From Anisakis pegreffii (lineage: Eukaryota; Nematoda; Chromadorea; Rhabditida; Anisakidae): DNA of 64,000 nucleotides. Within the stretch, counting starts at the first letter, position 1. Each line of letters opens with the position of its first letter. This document shows positions 49,965 to 63,142 of this stretch, piece by piece. The stretch spans positions 124,001 through 188,000 of the forward strand of contig JAPYMA010003012.1 of assembly GCA_035041965.1 (NCBI GenBank). The letters are read 5' to 3'. The position numbers were made by a program, and so were the translations under genes. The notes under the pieces are model-generated. The model was given only the letters and a program-made list of their open reading frames with translations, had not been told where the DNA came from and searched no databases.

Positions 49965-52900
49965 ATGTCAGCTTGTGATACATCACCTAATGATCAACCT
50001 GGTGAGAATTTTTTATTTATCAATTATTCATTTGTATTTTTCGATTGTTTAGGCACATTTTTGAACAGAAATCATCTTAGTCATTCATTAGACAACTATT
50101 CAACTTCCTGATGCTTAATCCATAAGCTTGACATGTTCCACACGCCATAAGCGTTAAATTTTGATAGCATATTCGAGGGAACTCTTTATATTGGTAATAA
50201 ATCAATCATATCCGTTCTCGTCTATCTACTATTATCGAATTCATCTTTTCCGACGCATTCATTCAAACCCTCCATCATCAAATAATTTATCTTCTCTAAT
50301 ACTTCACGATCGACAATTCAACTTCGCATTTCCTCTCAACGAAACGATTCTATTTTTCTTCGGCAATGAAATAAGCATTTATTCGGTACTTACATCATGT
50401 CTAAACACATAAACAAAGAGTGAACGAAAATCTCTCAGTGATTAGAATGATTGTTAAAATGTAACAATTGGAGTGAACTATCAACTATCATGCCAAATGT
50501 GATAACTTCAGTTTGAATAATCGATTGTTTAGAACATCTGAAAAGGCATTCGATGCATTTGATAGTGATTATTATAGCGATATCCATTGGAATGGTCAGC
50601 GGACGGTTTTGTTTTATTATGTTCACTGATTGTGATCAATTTCTCGAAACATTACTGCTGTCTGAAGGAACAACAGAATCCACGAAAATTTACAAACTTT
50701 TTGTGCCATAATTATGCAATTTCCCTCAATTCAGTTAATCGTTTGTAAGGGAGTGTTCGTTGCCATATGAATTATTCCTCGAACTAGTAATCACCTACGA
50801 TATACTTTATCAGATTTTTTTCCACTTCACTTCACCGTTTCTAATCCATTTTAATGTTTTGACGTCATCAAATTCTGACGAATCCAACACAAAAATGTAT
50901 TCGAAGCGGAATTGGTCTATCGATATTGTTGCAGACGTAGTCACATCAAGGACATATTAACATCATAATAATAATAGAAGTGAAAAAGGTGAGAGTGGCA
51001 TAGGGATTAATCAGCTAAGCGAATGTAGGTATATCCACTCCTGCTGCATCACTCTATTATCTTCTTAAGAAGCCAGCTGAATGCTGCGAATATGCTTTCT
51101 AATACCGTATGATTCGTGTTGATCTTTAAAGCTGTTGATTATTGCGCAGAAAGCTTCTCGTCTTTGCTAAATCATAATACATTTCTTTAAATATCTCATT
51201 ATCATCTATCAATGCGTCTTAGAAATTGATCAATAAATCATCTTTCAAACACTGCATTTGTCACTTAATATTCCATTGAACTGTGGTCATGTGATGGAGC
51301 GTCCAGTTTTCCAGTGAACCATTTGTTCATATGCTTTCACTGAAATTTTCTCAAATGAAAACAACAGGAATCATTCAAGTATAATTTTGTAACACGTTGC
51401 TGCCCACTTGAATAGCAATATTCAAAACAAATGAGTTGAATCCGATGTTACTGTAATTCATGAACGGTTCCGTACGGTTGATTGAAAGATGTAATCATTT
51501 GCTTCAGATATAGAAAATCTCCAGTCCGGATGCTTAATATTTGGAAGTTAATGAATTATTCAGCTCATTTGAGCACCATTTCGTGCATCTTTGCAACATT
51601 AGTAGAGTTTATGCGCATAGCTTTTATATGATAACACTTGTCCGTTATAAACCTAGCTGGGACCAGTGAAATATTTCAGTCTATTTGTTTTGTATTGCTT
51701 CAAAAGGTTTATTATTTCCATTTTCAGCAAAGTATTTAATGATAGTTTGAATTTTATCTTATGCGTTTTTCCTTTCTGAACTTTCCTCTACACATCAATA
51801 TTTTAAGGTTAAACCTTTGTCGAATAAAACAATGAGATGATGTCTTCATATTTTTATGGTTCGATCTTGAGAATTTTTTTTGAATGGATGAAGTGATGAT
51901 AGTTCATGCAATTAGCCACCCTTCTAGTAGCAGAGTTCTCCAAATTATTTTCACGCCATTTTTATATCATATTTTCATATTCTTCAAACATACTTTGACT
52001 TCAGCAGTTTCAATAAACAAATGGATTACTGAGAACCAACGAAAATGGATGTCCAAAGAAAATTACAAAATTCTTATCTCATTCTTTCTGACGCAACCCA
52101 CTAAGATTTTGGTTACAGTGACTTCAGAGAGGCCGCAGTACTTTTTTGCTCTTATCACCGTGTAGCGACAACATTTTTCAACATGGTATTCGAAATTCAC
52201 TATCAGAACTTCCTCTTCAATATGTACAAGTATCAACATTTTCTTAATAAGCCCATTTCATCGTGATTTTCGGAACTGAAAGGATCGTTTCAGTGTATAT
52301 TATACGGTCAACAAATGAATCAATCAATCAATGATTGAAATAAGATGAGGATAAAAAGGATAAAGAGGTGTGAAATGCGCGTAAAAAGTGTTTCATTAGC
52401 ACTGAATGATCATTATTCCATATGAACAAATAAGAATTATTCCAGGTGAGCTGTCAATGGGCCATCTGCTATATCGACTATAGTCCATTAGTGGACAGCA
52501 GCACATAACACATCAAATGACATTTTCAGAGCATTTACTTACAACTACCCCTTCTCTCATTGCTGCAAGCAACAAGTCATCACATCAGTATCATTCGCTA
52601 TTTGCATTCGTCTGTCTGTCTCTCTATACGACTCTCAACACACATATTCACTCTCACTATCTACCGTAACCCTAAAGCTTGTATTGAACGACAAGAATCG
52701 AGTATTGAGTTGCATGAAATGGCGATTGATTGACAGCCGAGAACGATTCCAGTTTGTTTCATTCGGATATTTCGAGGCGTTGGATCCAGAGAATATCGTA
52801 ACGATTCAGGTTTAGTGTCATATGAAAAAGAACATATCACATTAATATTGCCAATCATAAGGATAGTAGCAACAGTAATGATGATAACAAGAACAGTCAA

Positions 52901-55900
52901 AACAGTAATAATGCTTCATTGAGTACCGTTTATCTGATCGCCATCAACAACAGTCAAAATATGCTTGGTTCAATTGGAATCCATTTTTGTAATTAAATGC
53001 AAATTTAAAATTTCTATCAAATCTCATTTCACTTTACGAACTACTTATCAATCTAATTTTAAAATTACATTGCCATTTCATCCAACGATAAACGTGCACA
53101 GTCGAATGTTGTACATTGTAAAAATCGTGCCTTAAACATGACTTTCTTATCAGAGAACAGCGGAAGTTTCATAATATTCAAATGCTGTTATGTTGTAGCA
53201 CCATTGTAATGGGAATGCATTTCGAAAATCACTGACAATGAGGGTAAAATGAATGAATAGCGATGGATACGTACGTGATTGCATAAGTAGAACGAATTGT
53301 CAAAAGACGTGTTGCTGGTAACCTTTCAGAGAGAGCCGTATGTATTTTTATTAGCAACAGTATTGATGCATTACACTCAGATGTTATGAATAATAGATGT
53401 TAATTTCGTGTGTTAGTATGATATTTGCAGTAGGTGCATGAATTGTTGATCACATCAGTCATCTATTTTGATGATGCTTATGTCATATTCCCTTCTATAA
53501 TATATTTTAGTAATATTATATTCACAATACTGACATTATCGAATAGCCATCACATTTCATCAACCGCATTCAATTCATTCTACATTTGATTTTACTGACT
53601 CATCTAGCCATTTGCAAATTCGAACTGGTTAAGATGAAGGTGAAGCTGGGATCGGTCTTCATCTATCCATATCTGCGTGGCGATCAGATCGTTCGATAAA
53701 GTTACAGAGTTGTTTGCTAATCCGTTTTAGTAGAGAGCAAAACGAGCAAATTCTTATTAAAGGAACATCATGAAAGTAAACAAATTTCAAACGTGCTCAT
53801 CTTCTAACACACTCCTCTGCCCTCTAATTGCTCCATCATAAATACTGCTAACATAGGATGAGGGTGGCTTGCTTTATCTGAAAAGGATATTCGAAACGAT
53901 AATGGTAGTGAAAATAATAATCTCCTTATCACGGCTGATCGAAGCATGATGAAATAGCGATGCATACGAAGTTGATGGATTGCTATAATTCGTTGTGAAA
54001 ACACCAGAATAACCGAACAACCATTTGCAGCAAGCACTGAACTTTCAGATTGTCGCTTGCTTCAATCTCACCGATTCTGAGGTCGCATCACTTCATAATC
54101 ATCTAGTTCTGGTAGTGCCAATGAGTCAGTATTAGATGAAACGATCACACATTTTGAATGACGGTAACCAAAATAAATGCAATTTTCAGAGAATTGTGTC
54201 TTATGTATATGTGGTAAATGCGATGAACCAATTCGGGATCGATATTTATTAAAAGTCCTTGATCGATCATATCACACACAATGCTTGAGATGTACTCACT
54301 GCGAACAGCCACTCACCTCAAAATGTTACCTCAAAGGAGGACAACCCTTTTGCAAGGATCATTTTTATAAGTTTGTTTCATTTTCACTTCACTGAACCGT
54401 AAATTCTGAACGTCCCGCAACAGTTATGTCGTTATGAAAAGCCACTCAACTTATCTACCACATACCAACGAACTTCCTTTTTTGCATTATCCTTTAAACT
54501 TTCTCAAAATACCTGTCGTCAGGATTTTTTATTGTATCGATGACAATTCGTTTGAACAAAAGCCCACTGTGACAGCACTCCTTAAAAATTGTGCATTGCA
54601 TTGAAGATAATCTCTAATTCGAACGCTTGCCATGCACGCGATGAAATACTCATAGATTCTTATCCCAGCGTCAGACAATGCTCTTGATTTGTCTGAAATT
54701 TTGTTAAGCTCATCGTTTCAAAGCAATGCTACGTCCAATTTAGTTCTAATTCAAAGTGAATATGGCACATTTAGTCCAGTCAGAAATGAGCTGAGACTTA
54801 AACATCTTCCAAACTCTTCTAATCTTAAGCGACTGAAAATTTCATATTTGAACAAAACCTGAATATAAATAATCAACTTCCAGACGTTTCGGAACAAAAT
54901 GTTCCGGATGTGAAGAGGGGATTTGTCCGGATACAGTCGTTCGAAGAGCGAATGATCACGTTTATCATGTGGCTTGCTTTCAATGTGTAATTTGCAAAAG
55001 GGAGTTACGAACCGGTGAAGAGTTCTATTTGATTCCAACTGATGGACGTCTAGTTTGCAAGACTGACTACGAAATGGCGAAGAACAAAGGTTGATTATTT
55101 TAAATCATTATCAGTGCTGATGAATCTTATCACTTGTGATTATTCACCGTTTCAAGTGAAATAAGATGAGAATGTATACTGTTCAGAAGCAGATGCTGAT
55201 GCAAACAATAAACGACCCCGAACAACGATCTCAGCCAAAAGCCTTGAAACATTGAAACAAGCCTATCAAGCGAGTTCAAAACCCGCAAGACACGTTCGCG
55301 AACAGCTTGCCGCTGATACTGGTCTGGATATGAGAGTCGTGCAGGTGAGTGGAGAGTGAATATATCTCTGTTTCGCTTAACTGATTCATTACATTCATTC
55401 CTCTTTGTTCTTCCTCGGAACGTGCTCTTTATTAACACTAAAGAGCTGGCTCGAGCAATTTCATCAAAATTTCCTAATCCTCTCCGTCAGTCCTATTGCA
55501 GTGTTCGTTGCAGGTATGGTTTCAAAATCGTCGTGCGAAAGAGAAGCGATTGAAAAAGGATTCAGGTAGACGTTGGAGTGCGTATGGCATAACGAAGGGA
55601 CTTGACAGCGACAGTGCATCGCCTGAGGACAGTATTTGTCATAGTCCCATTTATGGTTTGTTATTTTTGCCTCCTTTCAAGTCCTTATGAGAGAAAGAAA
55701 AGCTCCCGGAATTGTTCGCTGAAGTGTTTGGCTGAGGCCACAGATTTATTCAATCGTATAGAATAGCCGTGGAACTTTTCATTAGATCATTAATGAAGAT
55801 CAGAACTGAAAATGAAGGTGCTCCTGAATGACAGATCGTATCGAAATGTTTTATCATCTGATTGAACACTCTAGGTGCTAGTGGCTTTTTGGACAGTTCG

Positions 55901-56452
55901 ATAGAGGGTGACGGGCAATCAGAAGCCGCTTATGGTAAGTGTCCATTCAATGCACTCGAGAAGGTAGTCATTTTGCTAGAATTTTGAGAATGCTATCTTC
56001 TCATGTTTTGAGAATGTAAGGTAATGCTATCTCGTGTAATATTGGCCGAATGTGAAGAATGAAATGTTGATATTTCAAATTGCGGTGCATTACTTTATGT
56101 GTGGGATATCAATTGAGATTGCCACAGGTGATTAACGGATAATTTGAAGTGTTGTTGTCTACAAGAAAATTTGTTTCATATATTTGGAATGACATTGCTG
56201 TCACTCAATTGTGGACGTAGTTGAATGCGCAACGGTGCATATGAAATTGCAGATATGGACAGGAGTTATGGTTGTACCCCAGAAGTGTCATTAGCACCAG
56301 CTGGAGCACTGCTTGGTCTGAACTCATCAGCGATGCATCACGATCGAACAAATGCATTATTCGTCGAAATGGGTACGGCGATAGGCATGGATGCGAATAG
56401 CAGTGCACATACAATTGCACATCCTCATCTAACAAACCCGTATATTTCATAA
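49965..56452 (+). CDS. ceh-14: CEH-14-like LIM-homeodomain transcription factor (Lhx3/Lhx4 class)
   Basis: Nuclear DNA-binding regulator of neuronal fate. Exons: 49965-50001, 54190-54370, 54884-55089, 55187-55344, 55514-55655, 55875-55934, 56253-56452 (stop TAA); 327 aa, close to C. elegans CEH-14 (about 350). The 12-codon first exon ([12 protein letters not shown]) is assigned because ATG, the strong donor G|GTGAGA and phase 1 fit the acceptor at 54189; an alternative start is the ATG at 54177 without that exon. LIM1 (residues ~20-70) has ligands C20 C23 H41 C44 C47 C50 C67 H70; LIM2 (~79-134) has C79 C82 H101 C104 C107 C110 C131 D134. The homeodomain (~149-208) has [30 protein letters not shown] and [20 protein letters not shown], split by an intron before [16 protein letters not shown] and [20 protein letters not shown] are diagnostic of Lhx3/4 as opposed to Lhx1/5, Lmx or Isl. 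Confidence 0.92.
50002..54189. other. 4.2-kb first intron of ceh-14
   Basis: Long AT-rich first intron with no recognised exon; large first introns of homeobox genes often carry enhancers. A minus-strand ORF at 52661-52900 has no recognisable domain. Confidence 0.6.
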
Positions 56453-58351
56453 AGTTATAATTGTACTGGTATATTTATAAATTTATTTGTATATTCACTC
56501 GTTTCGAACAAATCAAGTCAGCTTTGTCAACCAGCTAGTCATGCTAATTTTTTCTCCAGTTTAATTATTGATTCCAGTACGTGTTCCTCTACTTCCATAC
56601 TTCTCATTCCGAAAGCAACTCCCATTATTCTTAGCAAATCACTATCAATGGTCCTTTTTAACGTCGGTCAGCTCATGTAAAACATTTTCGTTTCGTTATG
56701 CAAATGACTGAACTTGAAGACTTTGCTATGTGCTAGAGAGAGATAGATTAGAGAATTTGTTACATAATTCACTGATTCATTAAAATGAGTTGTTTTTCTA
56801 TGTCATTCGAAGCCTTATGGAACCAGAAAGAATTAGATACTTTGGTCAGTCTTTATTTGAACCATTTGAAGGCAGCTTTTGTGGATGTTTACAGTTCAGA
56901 TATTCGAACCGATCTCGTTTCTTTTAGAAAACAAAAACGTTCAATCGATCTCGTTAATATGTTTACGTCTATTAGCATTTTCTTCCTCATTATTTGATGA
57001 TAGGCTTCTGATCAAAATAGATCTCGCCGTTGCTATTATCAACTTATAATTAGATCAGTTTTGTGCTTTTGATATATCCGCTGCATTTACTCAGTTACTA
57101 GATAATTGCATGCATGTTCGAACAGGGATAAACATATCCATATATGAATTCGTTTAACTGAAGGCCAAAACTGTTTGAGAATTTGAAATCGACATCCCGT
57201 TTGAACGCGGATCGCCATCACTAATTTCATGCTTTAAACAAATCAGTACATTATTCTTTGTGGTGAATATCGATTTTTGGTCATATTGCGACGGTTGTTA
57301 GGTTTCTTCTTCATAAAAAAGTTCGAATCACTTCAGAACGTTCTTGAAGTTCTTCCTTCTAAAGTGCTTCTTGTATGGAATTTATCCTTGCTGACCTTAT
57401 TCAAATGCTATCGCTTATTAAATTGTGTCATTGTGGATTATTCTATTCTAAACCTCTGATTGCTTGTGGATAACAACAACCAGTTAGTTACATAATTTTG
57501 TTTACATCCGAGTTTTCATCCAAAAATGACCCACGTACACTTGATTCCTTATGGAGCATTTGTTACTTTGTCCAATAATCAAGTTGGCAACTGAGCACCG
57601 TCGTCAGTTGACAAGAAATATGAATCGTCGACTTCCTAACGCAGTTTAAAATCTTATCAATTTGTGATTTACTGTCTTATCTCATATATCGTTACTGTTG
57701 CGTGATGATCTCATTATGTTTCTTGTTTTTATTGAATTTGTTGATGAAATGACATTACGAATGAATGATCTCGGTTATATGTCAGTTGTAATGATTTAGA
57801 TGCATAATTACACTTCGTGCTTTTTTGAAATATTGTTGTATACAAAACAGCTAAGCTTTTAATGCTTTGGTGCTATGATGTTATGATTCTAATGTTCAAC
57901 TGAGATTCGATGTACTTGTAATAATGATGATTGCATGAATTATTCTTTTTTTCGTTGTTTGACTCATTAGCAAACAAGAACTTTTGCACTGTTCTGTGTT
58001 CATTTGAGTTTTGATAATGATTTCGTCATAAAGTTACTTCATTCGTTTATAAATATCAAATCGTTCACTATAAATGAGTAATCATTCACCATCACAAAGG
58101 CGTTTATGCAAAGTGATAAATACTGCCGCGACATAATTTCTTTAGTACCGTCGAGTCTTGCTTCAGATAATGAACTGATATGATAAATTTTCTGCTAGCA
58201 CTCGCAATCATTTCAGTGATTGTCATTTCCTTACAATTAGGAATATGGTTTGTAAAATCCGGTCTGTTTTCAATCGAAACTTAGCCCTTTTTATTTTCTC
58301 TCTATTTGTTATTCCTTTTAACAATGATAGCGAAACTCATCAAAGATTTTG

Positions 58352-58439
58352 GAGCAACGCAGAATCGAACTCACGCCTTCTGAACAGATCAGACCCTCAA
58401 AGCACATCGTTGCATCAATACACTATCGGCCCGTTGCTC
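58352..58439 (-). pseudogene. tRNA-like sequence with long variable arm (probable tRNA pseudogene)
   Basis: Read on the minus strand, the ends GAGCAACG and CGTTGCTC form a perfect 8-bp acceptor-like stem. A B-box-like GTTCGATTC precedes the 3' end at the right distance, and TCTGA/TCAGA form a variable-arm hairpin as in class II tRNAs; total 88 nt. Against function: only two of five T-stem pairs form and no clean anticodon arm can be drawn. It is best read as a degenerate class II (Ser/Leu-type or nematode V-arm) tRNA or a tRNA-derived SINE fragment. Confidence 0.35.
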
Positions 58440-58515
58440 AATTATTTCATTTTTATTTAAGTACTATCTTCTTTCAATTCCTATCATCATTCTTATTCAT
58501 TTTAATGCCGGCTTT

Positions 58516-58612
58516 TCGCATTAGCCGCAACACTCGAGATCGGGATCGAAATTCAAAAACCGGGATTCGGGATTCTCGGGATCCCGTGGAAACCCAACTT
58601 AGGACACGTTTG
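58516..58612. repeat. Small GC-rich repeat-like patch
   Basis: Contains CGGGATTCGGGATTCTCGGG and the palindrome CGGGATCCCG (58577-58586). It shares CGAGATCGGG with the reverse complement of the right end of the 9923-10064 element. It may be a relative or fragment of that repeat family. Confidence 0.3.
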
Positions 58613-59584
58613 AAATGCTGGAATGAGATTTTATAAGATTCGACAGAAACGAGCAGATTGCTTGTTAAAATTATCTTATTTTGAAAAGTTAATCGCGATT
58701 TGCATGTTCAAAAAATTTAGAGTTCATTCGATTTGTGCACAAAATTTGAAAAATCGTTATGGAAATTGTTGAAGAAATATGCATAAAGAAGTGGTGGTGG
58801 TATTGGTACAACGATTGATTTTCATTGTTTAGTGTTAATCGGCTAAAGAGCGTTCGCTCTGAACAAAATGCCGAGATCGTGAGTGTTTGATGATTTGTTT
58901 GGCTGAGCGTTGAGGGACTGCGTTATACAGTTCAAAATATTTCACAATATTCCGTTAACGTTTCTCGTTCACCCTGACCTCTTAAAGTCAGCAATGAATG
59001 ATTGTTCGACGAGCATCACATATAAATTTTCAGGAAAAAGTGCAAGTCACAAGTGTGAGTTTATAAACACGATCATCATTGCTAAACAAGATTCTTGAAG
59101 TGGTAACATTGATCAGTTAGGTTTCAATCATCGATGGTGACTTTACAAATATCAGCATCTGAGTTTTTCTAGGCAGCGGTCATTCATAACTATCAATTGA
59201 GAGCACTCCCAACACGAACCCTTGATTATCGTTTGTACTGATACTCTTATTTTTAGCACATCGTATGATGAAAAGTTAGCAAAAAGTCGAGTAAAAACGC
59301 AGAAATCTAAATCATTGAGCATTGAGCATTCCGCAAATGTTAGTCACTTTATCTTTTTATCGAATTTGCGTGACGATTTGGTTGACTCGCTATAATTTTC
59401 CAATAGACAATCGAACGATTCAGAAGTCTCGTGAGGAATGCGATCAAGCTTTATCTTCACATGAGCCTAATTGTTACGTATTATCAAAATCTCGTTTAAT
59501 TTCTCACTAGAAAACCACTGACAGAAACTAGCATTTGACAATGCAGGTGGTGACGGCATAATAGTAATATTGCTGTTTTTGAAG

Positions 59585-62500
59585 GGCTCATCAAAGGGTC
59601 GTGGCGGAGCTGGTAAATGTACGCGTAGTCGAGCTCGATCAAAGGCGTCACGAGATTCCCTCAAAACAAACAAAAAAGTTGTGTTAATTAATTGACACTT
59701 TAGACAACACTAATTTTTGCCATAATACTATTGACATTCATTCGGAACAGACTAACTAAATTTTCGAGAAATGATTTGAGCATCGAATAATGAGCGGTCA
59801 TTCTGATCATAAACACTCTCTTCGAAGGATTTAACACCATTCGTCCATTTAACATTGTTTTTAATTTAGCTCGATCCTGCAGCGTTGAAAAAGAAGGAAG
59901 AAGAATTTGCAAAGGTTGATAATTTCGATGTGCCCGTCAGATGACAACTACTTGACAATAATCACTCAGATCTTGACAATAATTATCTAGAATTTCGTCG
60001 ATTGCAAAATTCATTCGGTTTCAAGTCTTCAGTCAGGGAATGTGTTCGAATCAATTGAGAAATGTGGCCTTGAATGTTTAATGTTTCTCTGCTCAGCGGT
60101 TTCGCTGAGCAATTTTTTCTTCGATGATTCTGAAGGATATAAGTAAGCAAATAGCTGTTTCATTTTTAGAATGGTTTTTAGAAGGCTGGTAATGCATTAC
60201 AAATGAACGAATGGTATCACGGACTAATGCCTCGAGAAGAAATTGAAGAGATGTTACATGCTGATGGTGACTTCATCGTTAGACGTACTGAGGTTAACAT
60301 TTCTCTCGAGAATGCCTACATTCTTCTGCGTTGAAGAAAGTTTATAATCGCATTAAGTTAAGACGATAATCACGATTCTCACTGTTGTATCGTTATTTTT
60401 GTTGCTATTGCTATGTTATAAATATTCACATTGTACCAGGAAATACAAGAAGAATTGTGAGGGAGATGATTAGCTGATATTGTGAATGGGTTTTTTATGG
60501 GTCAGCGTCAAGAAATTATCAACAAAATGAATCGAACAAAAATATTTTGTTGAAGGTTGGTGGCAAAACGCGGTTAGTGGTATCGGTGATGAATAAGAAA
60601 AGAATACGTCACATACTTTTAATGCTTTCTGATGGGCAATGGAGTCTTCGAAATGTTCGTTCATTTCAAATTTATTTTCTCAATAGGTGAACGTGCCCTC
60701 AGATGATGATAGTAACCTATGAATGCTCATGGTTACTTCTATCGTGACTAAATATCCCTTCAACTCCGAACCACTCCTGAACTCACAAATTGACATAGGT
60801 CCAGCAATCACGGTTTTAACTATAAAGTGCGAGTCTTCCTAATGGAAGTAGCAAAAAGCCATCTTCCTTATAAGGACCGAAAGTGACCAGTGGCACTAAT
60901 GGATTAATTTGTTTTCATGCACTGCTGTCACACTTTTTCTTGTTTTTCGAAGCCTAGTTAGAGCGAAACGTATTTTTAATGCCTTGTAATCATGATGATG
61001 CGATTCCATAATCAGTTAATCAATATTTCTCCATTTGAATAACCACTTATGAAAACATCATCTTGCCTACATTCATAGCATGCACCAGTCATCTCCCTGA
61101 CAATCAGAATCGCTGAGTTTGATGAATTTTGCTTTTGATATTGCATTTCAATTAGATGTATCAGCTATAATTACAGTTAAAAATGCGTTCAATCACATCA
61201 CTCATTCTAGAACACGTTAAACAGAAGATACCTGTACAAGCGGACGGTACGACTGATTGACTCATTTCATATGTCCCTATGTTCATGTGTTCATATGTCC
61301 CTTTCGTCCAACGCAGCGAAAATCATTAAAATTTATGAAACAGTTTAAATTTGACTAATGAATCCATAAAAAATTTTCAACTAATATCATTGATCAATGT
61401 TTCCGAGAAGGCTTTCGTAAACATTCGTTATACCATGAAAGTGTACATTCTCCTTTGCAAAAAGATTTTGATAGAGCTCATTAAAGATTTTCGATGTACG
61501 TCAGCACACTGCAATATCAACACATCAATAATTTTAGGTACTCTCTTGCAAAAACCTGTTTCACGGCCAGAGTACTATATTCTACATGATCACGTTCAAG
61601 TGAAAGATCAGATTGGCGCTGGTGCATTCGGTGATGTTTATATTGGTGTTTTAACAAAAAACGACGGTACAAAGGTTGATGTTGCAATTAAACAACTCAA
61701 AGGTCTTATGACAAAACGACAACGATCCATTTTCATGAAGGTTTATTGGCACACTAATCATATTGTTATCATATAACAGAGCGCATTCCCTTATGAATCT
61801 GTTTGCAGGAAGCGAAATTGATGCGAAGATTCAATCATCCGAACATCGTGAATCTTTTAGGGGTTGCTCCACAAGAGGATCCAGTGATGATATTATTAGA
61901 ACTGTGTCCGAATGGGGCGCTGAATAAGAAACTAAAATATCATCCGGAAATACCGATCGAGAAATTGATTGGATACGCAACTGATGCTGTACGTGGAATG
62001 TGTTATTTGTCTGCGAGTACGGTATGATTCATACACATATTCTCAAGTAACAGTCACGTGAACGATGCGCACCTTTTCGATTGTCATTTTGAGGTGATCC
62101 ATCGTGATATTGCTGCACGTAACTGCTTGATTGGTAAAAAAGATGAAGCGAAAATCAGCGATTTCGGCTTATCAGTAGCGGATCAAGACACAATTAGTGT
62201 CGACAAACTTAGGCAAATGCCTGTGCGATGGCTTGCACCTGAAACACTTCGTTTGGTAGGTTGTTTGCCGCATCGTTTTCATACGGTGACATCCATCGTC
62301 CGATTATACTTGAACTCGACTCAAATCGACTACTTGCCAGGGTCAATTCTCGACAAAGACAGATGTTTGGTCCTTCGGCGTCATGTTATGGGAAATATTC
62401 ACACGTTGTCGAAGTGATCCCTATCCCGGTTTGACTAATGCTCAAGCACGAATGAAGGTTTTATTCACTGTTGTTTTACACTTGTCAGAGATGATCCGAT

Positions 62501-63142
62501 AGATATGTTGCGAACAATGATCTAAAGTGACAGCATCAACATTTCCAACTCGGAATTCCTCTAATAGCTAACAATGAGTTGTATAAAGATGCAATAAATT
62601 GAATAATTTCACATGCATTAATAAATATTGAAGACTTAACTGTTACATTCCATTCGTAAACTTAGATTCTATCCAAAGAAACACCAATGGCGCTGCCGGA
62701 GGGAACGCCAGAAACCGTAGTTAAAGTTATGGGTTTATGCTTTACCCAGGTGAGTAAGCTTAACAAACGAATGGCATCGCAGTCGAAAATTAAATCATAG
62801 GAGTGTGTTGCGTATCAGTGAATACTTTGAAGACTTTTTTGGGCATTCATTTCATTGAGTGTTTTATAAGAATCATTATAATAACGGTTTCTGACTAGTA
62901 TGAGAGGATAATTCCCTGATGCATCGCACTTCTTTGATGTTGTAATTCAACCATATGATCATAGAATACTTCTTGATCCGTCGAAATAATTGAAACAAAG
63001 TACTTTCACAATAACAGTCTCCTTCCAGGAACCTACCGACCGACCAAATTTCGTGGACATACTGAAAATCTTATCACCGAATGAGAAGCCTCCAGAGGGT
63101 GAACATCATGTTGAACATCTGTTTAATGATCCATATCAATAA
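59585..63142 (+). CDS. SH2 domain non-receptor tyrosine kinase, nematode Fer/SPE-8-like group (5' end unresolved)
   Basis: Phosphotyrosine-binding, tyrosine-phosphorylating cytoplasmic kinase of the Fes/Fer-related family that is greatly expanded in nematodes. Exons: 59585-59677, 59870-59914, 60182-60292, 60556-60654, 61177-61246, 61538-61740, 61809-62021, 62094-62255, 62341-62457, 62666-62749, 63029-63142 (stop TAA), in frame for 436 aa. A basic tail ([17 protein letters not shown]) precedes an SH2 domain: [26 protein letters not shown] with the phosphotyrosine-binding Arg, [15 protein letters not shown], and [16 protein letters not shown]. The kinase domain shows the glycine loop [15 protein letters not shown] lysine, HRDIAARN catalytic loop, DFG (SDFGLSVAD), [23 protein letters not shown] and DRPNF. 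All catalytic residues are present, so it should be active. It lacks the F-BAR region of vertebrate Fer/Fes, as usual in this group. The start codon is not assigned; ATG at 58868-58870, 11 nt before a GTGAGT donor, is one candidate. Confidence 0.88.

Larger units (their letters stand above)
56453..59584. other. Region between ceh-14 and the recognisable kinase exons
   Basis: Holds the ceh-14 3'UTR, a tRNA-like sequence (58352-58439), a small GC-rich patch (58516-58612) and probably the kinase promoter and first exon(s). A 70-codon + ORF at 56785-56997 is not recognised as any family. Confidence 0.5.

Noticed and set aside
54751..55438. Minus-strand ORFs of 95 and 102 codons over the LIM2 and homeodomain exons.
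   Set aside because: Antisense shadows of conserved ceh-14 exons.
59467..59673. Minus-strand ORF with proline-rich segment [12 protein letters not shown].
   Set aside because: The opposite strand reads as the basic tail of the kinase with phase-compatible splice sites; the antisense frame has no family match.
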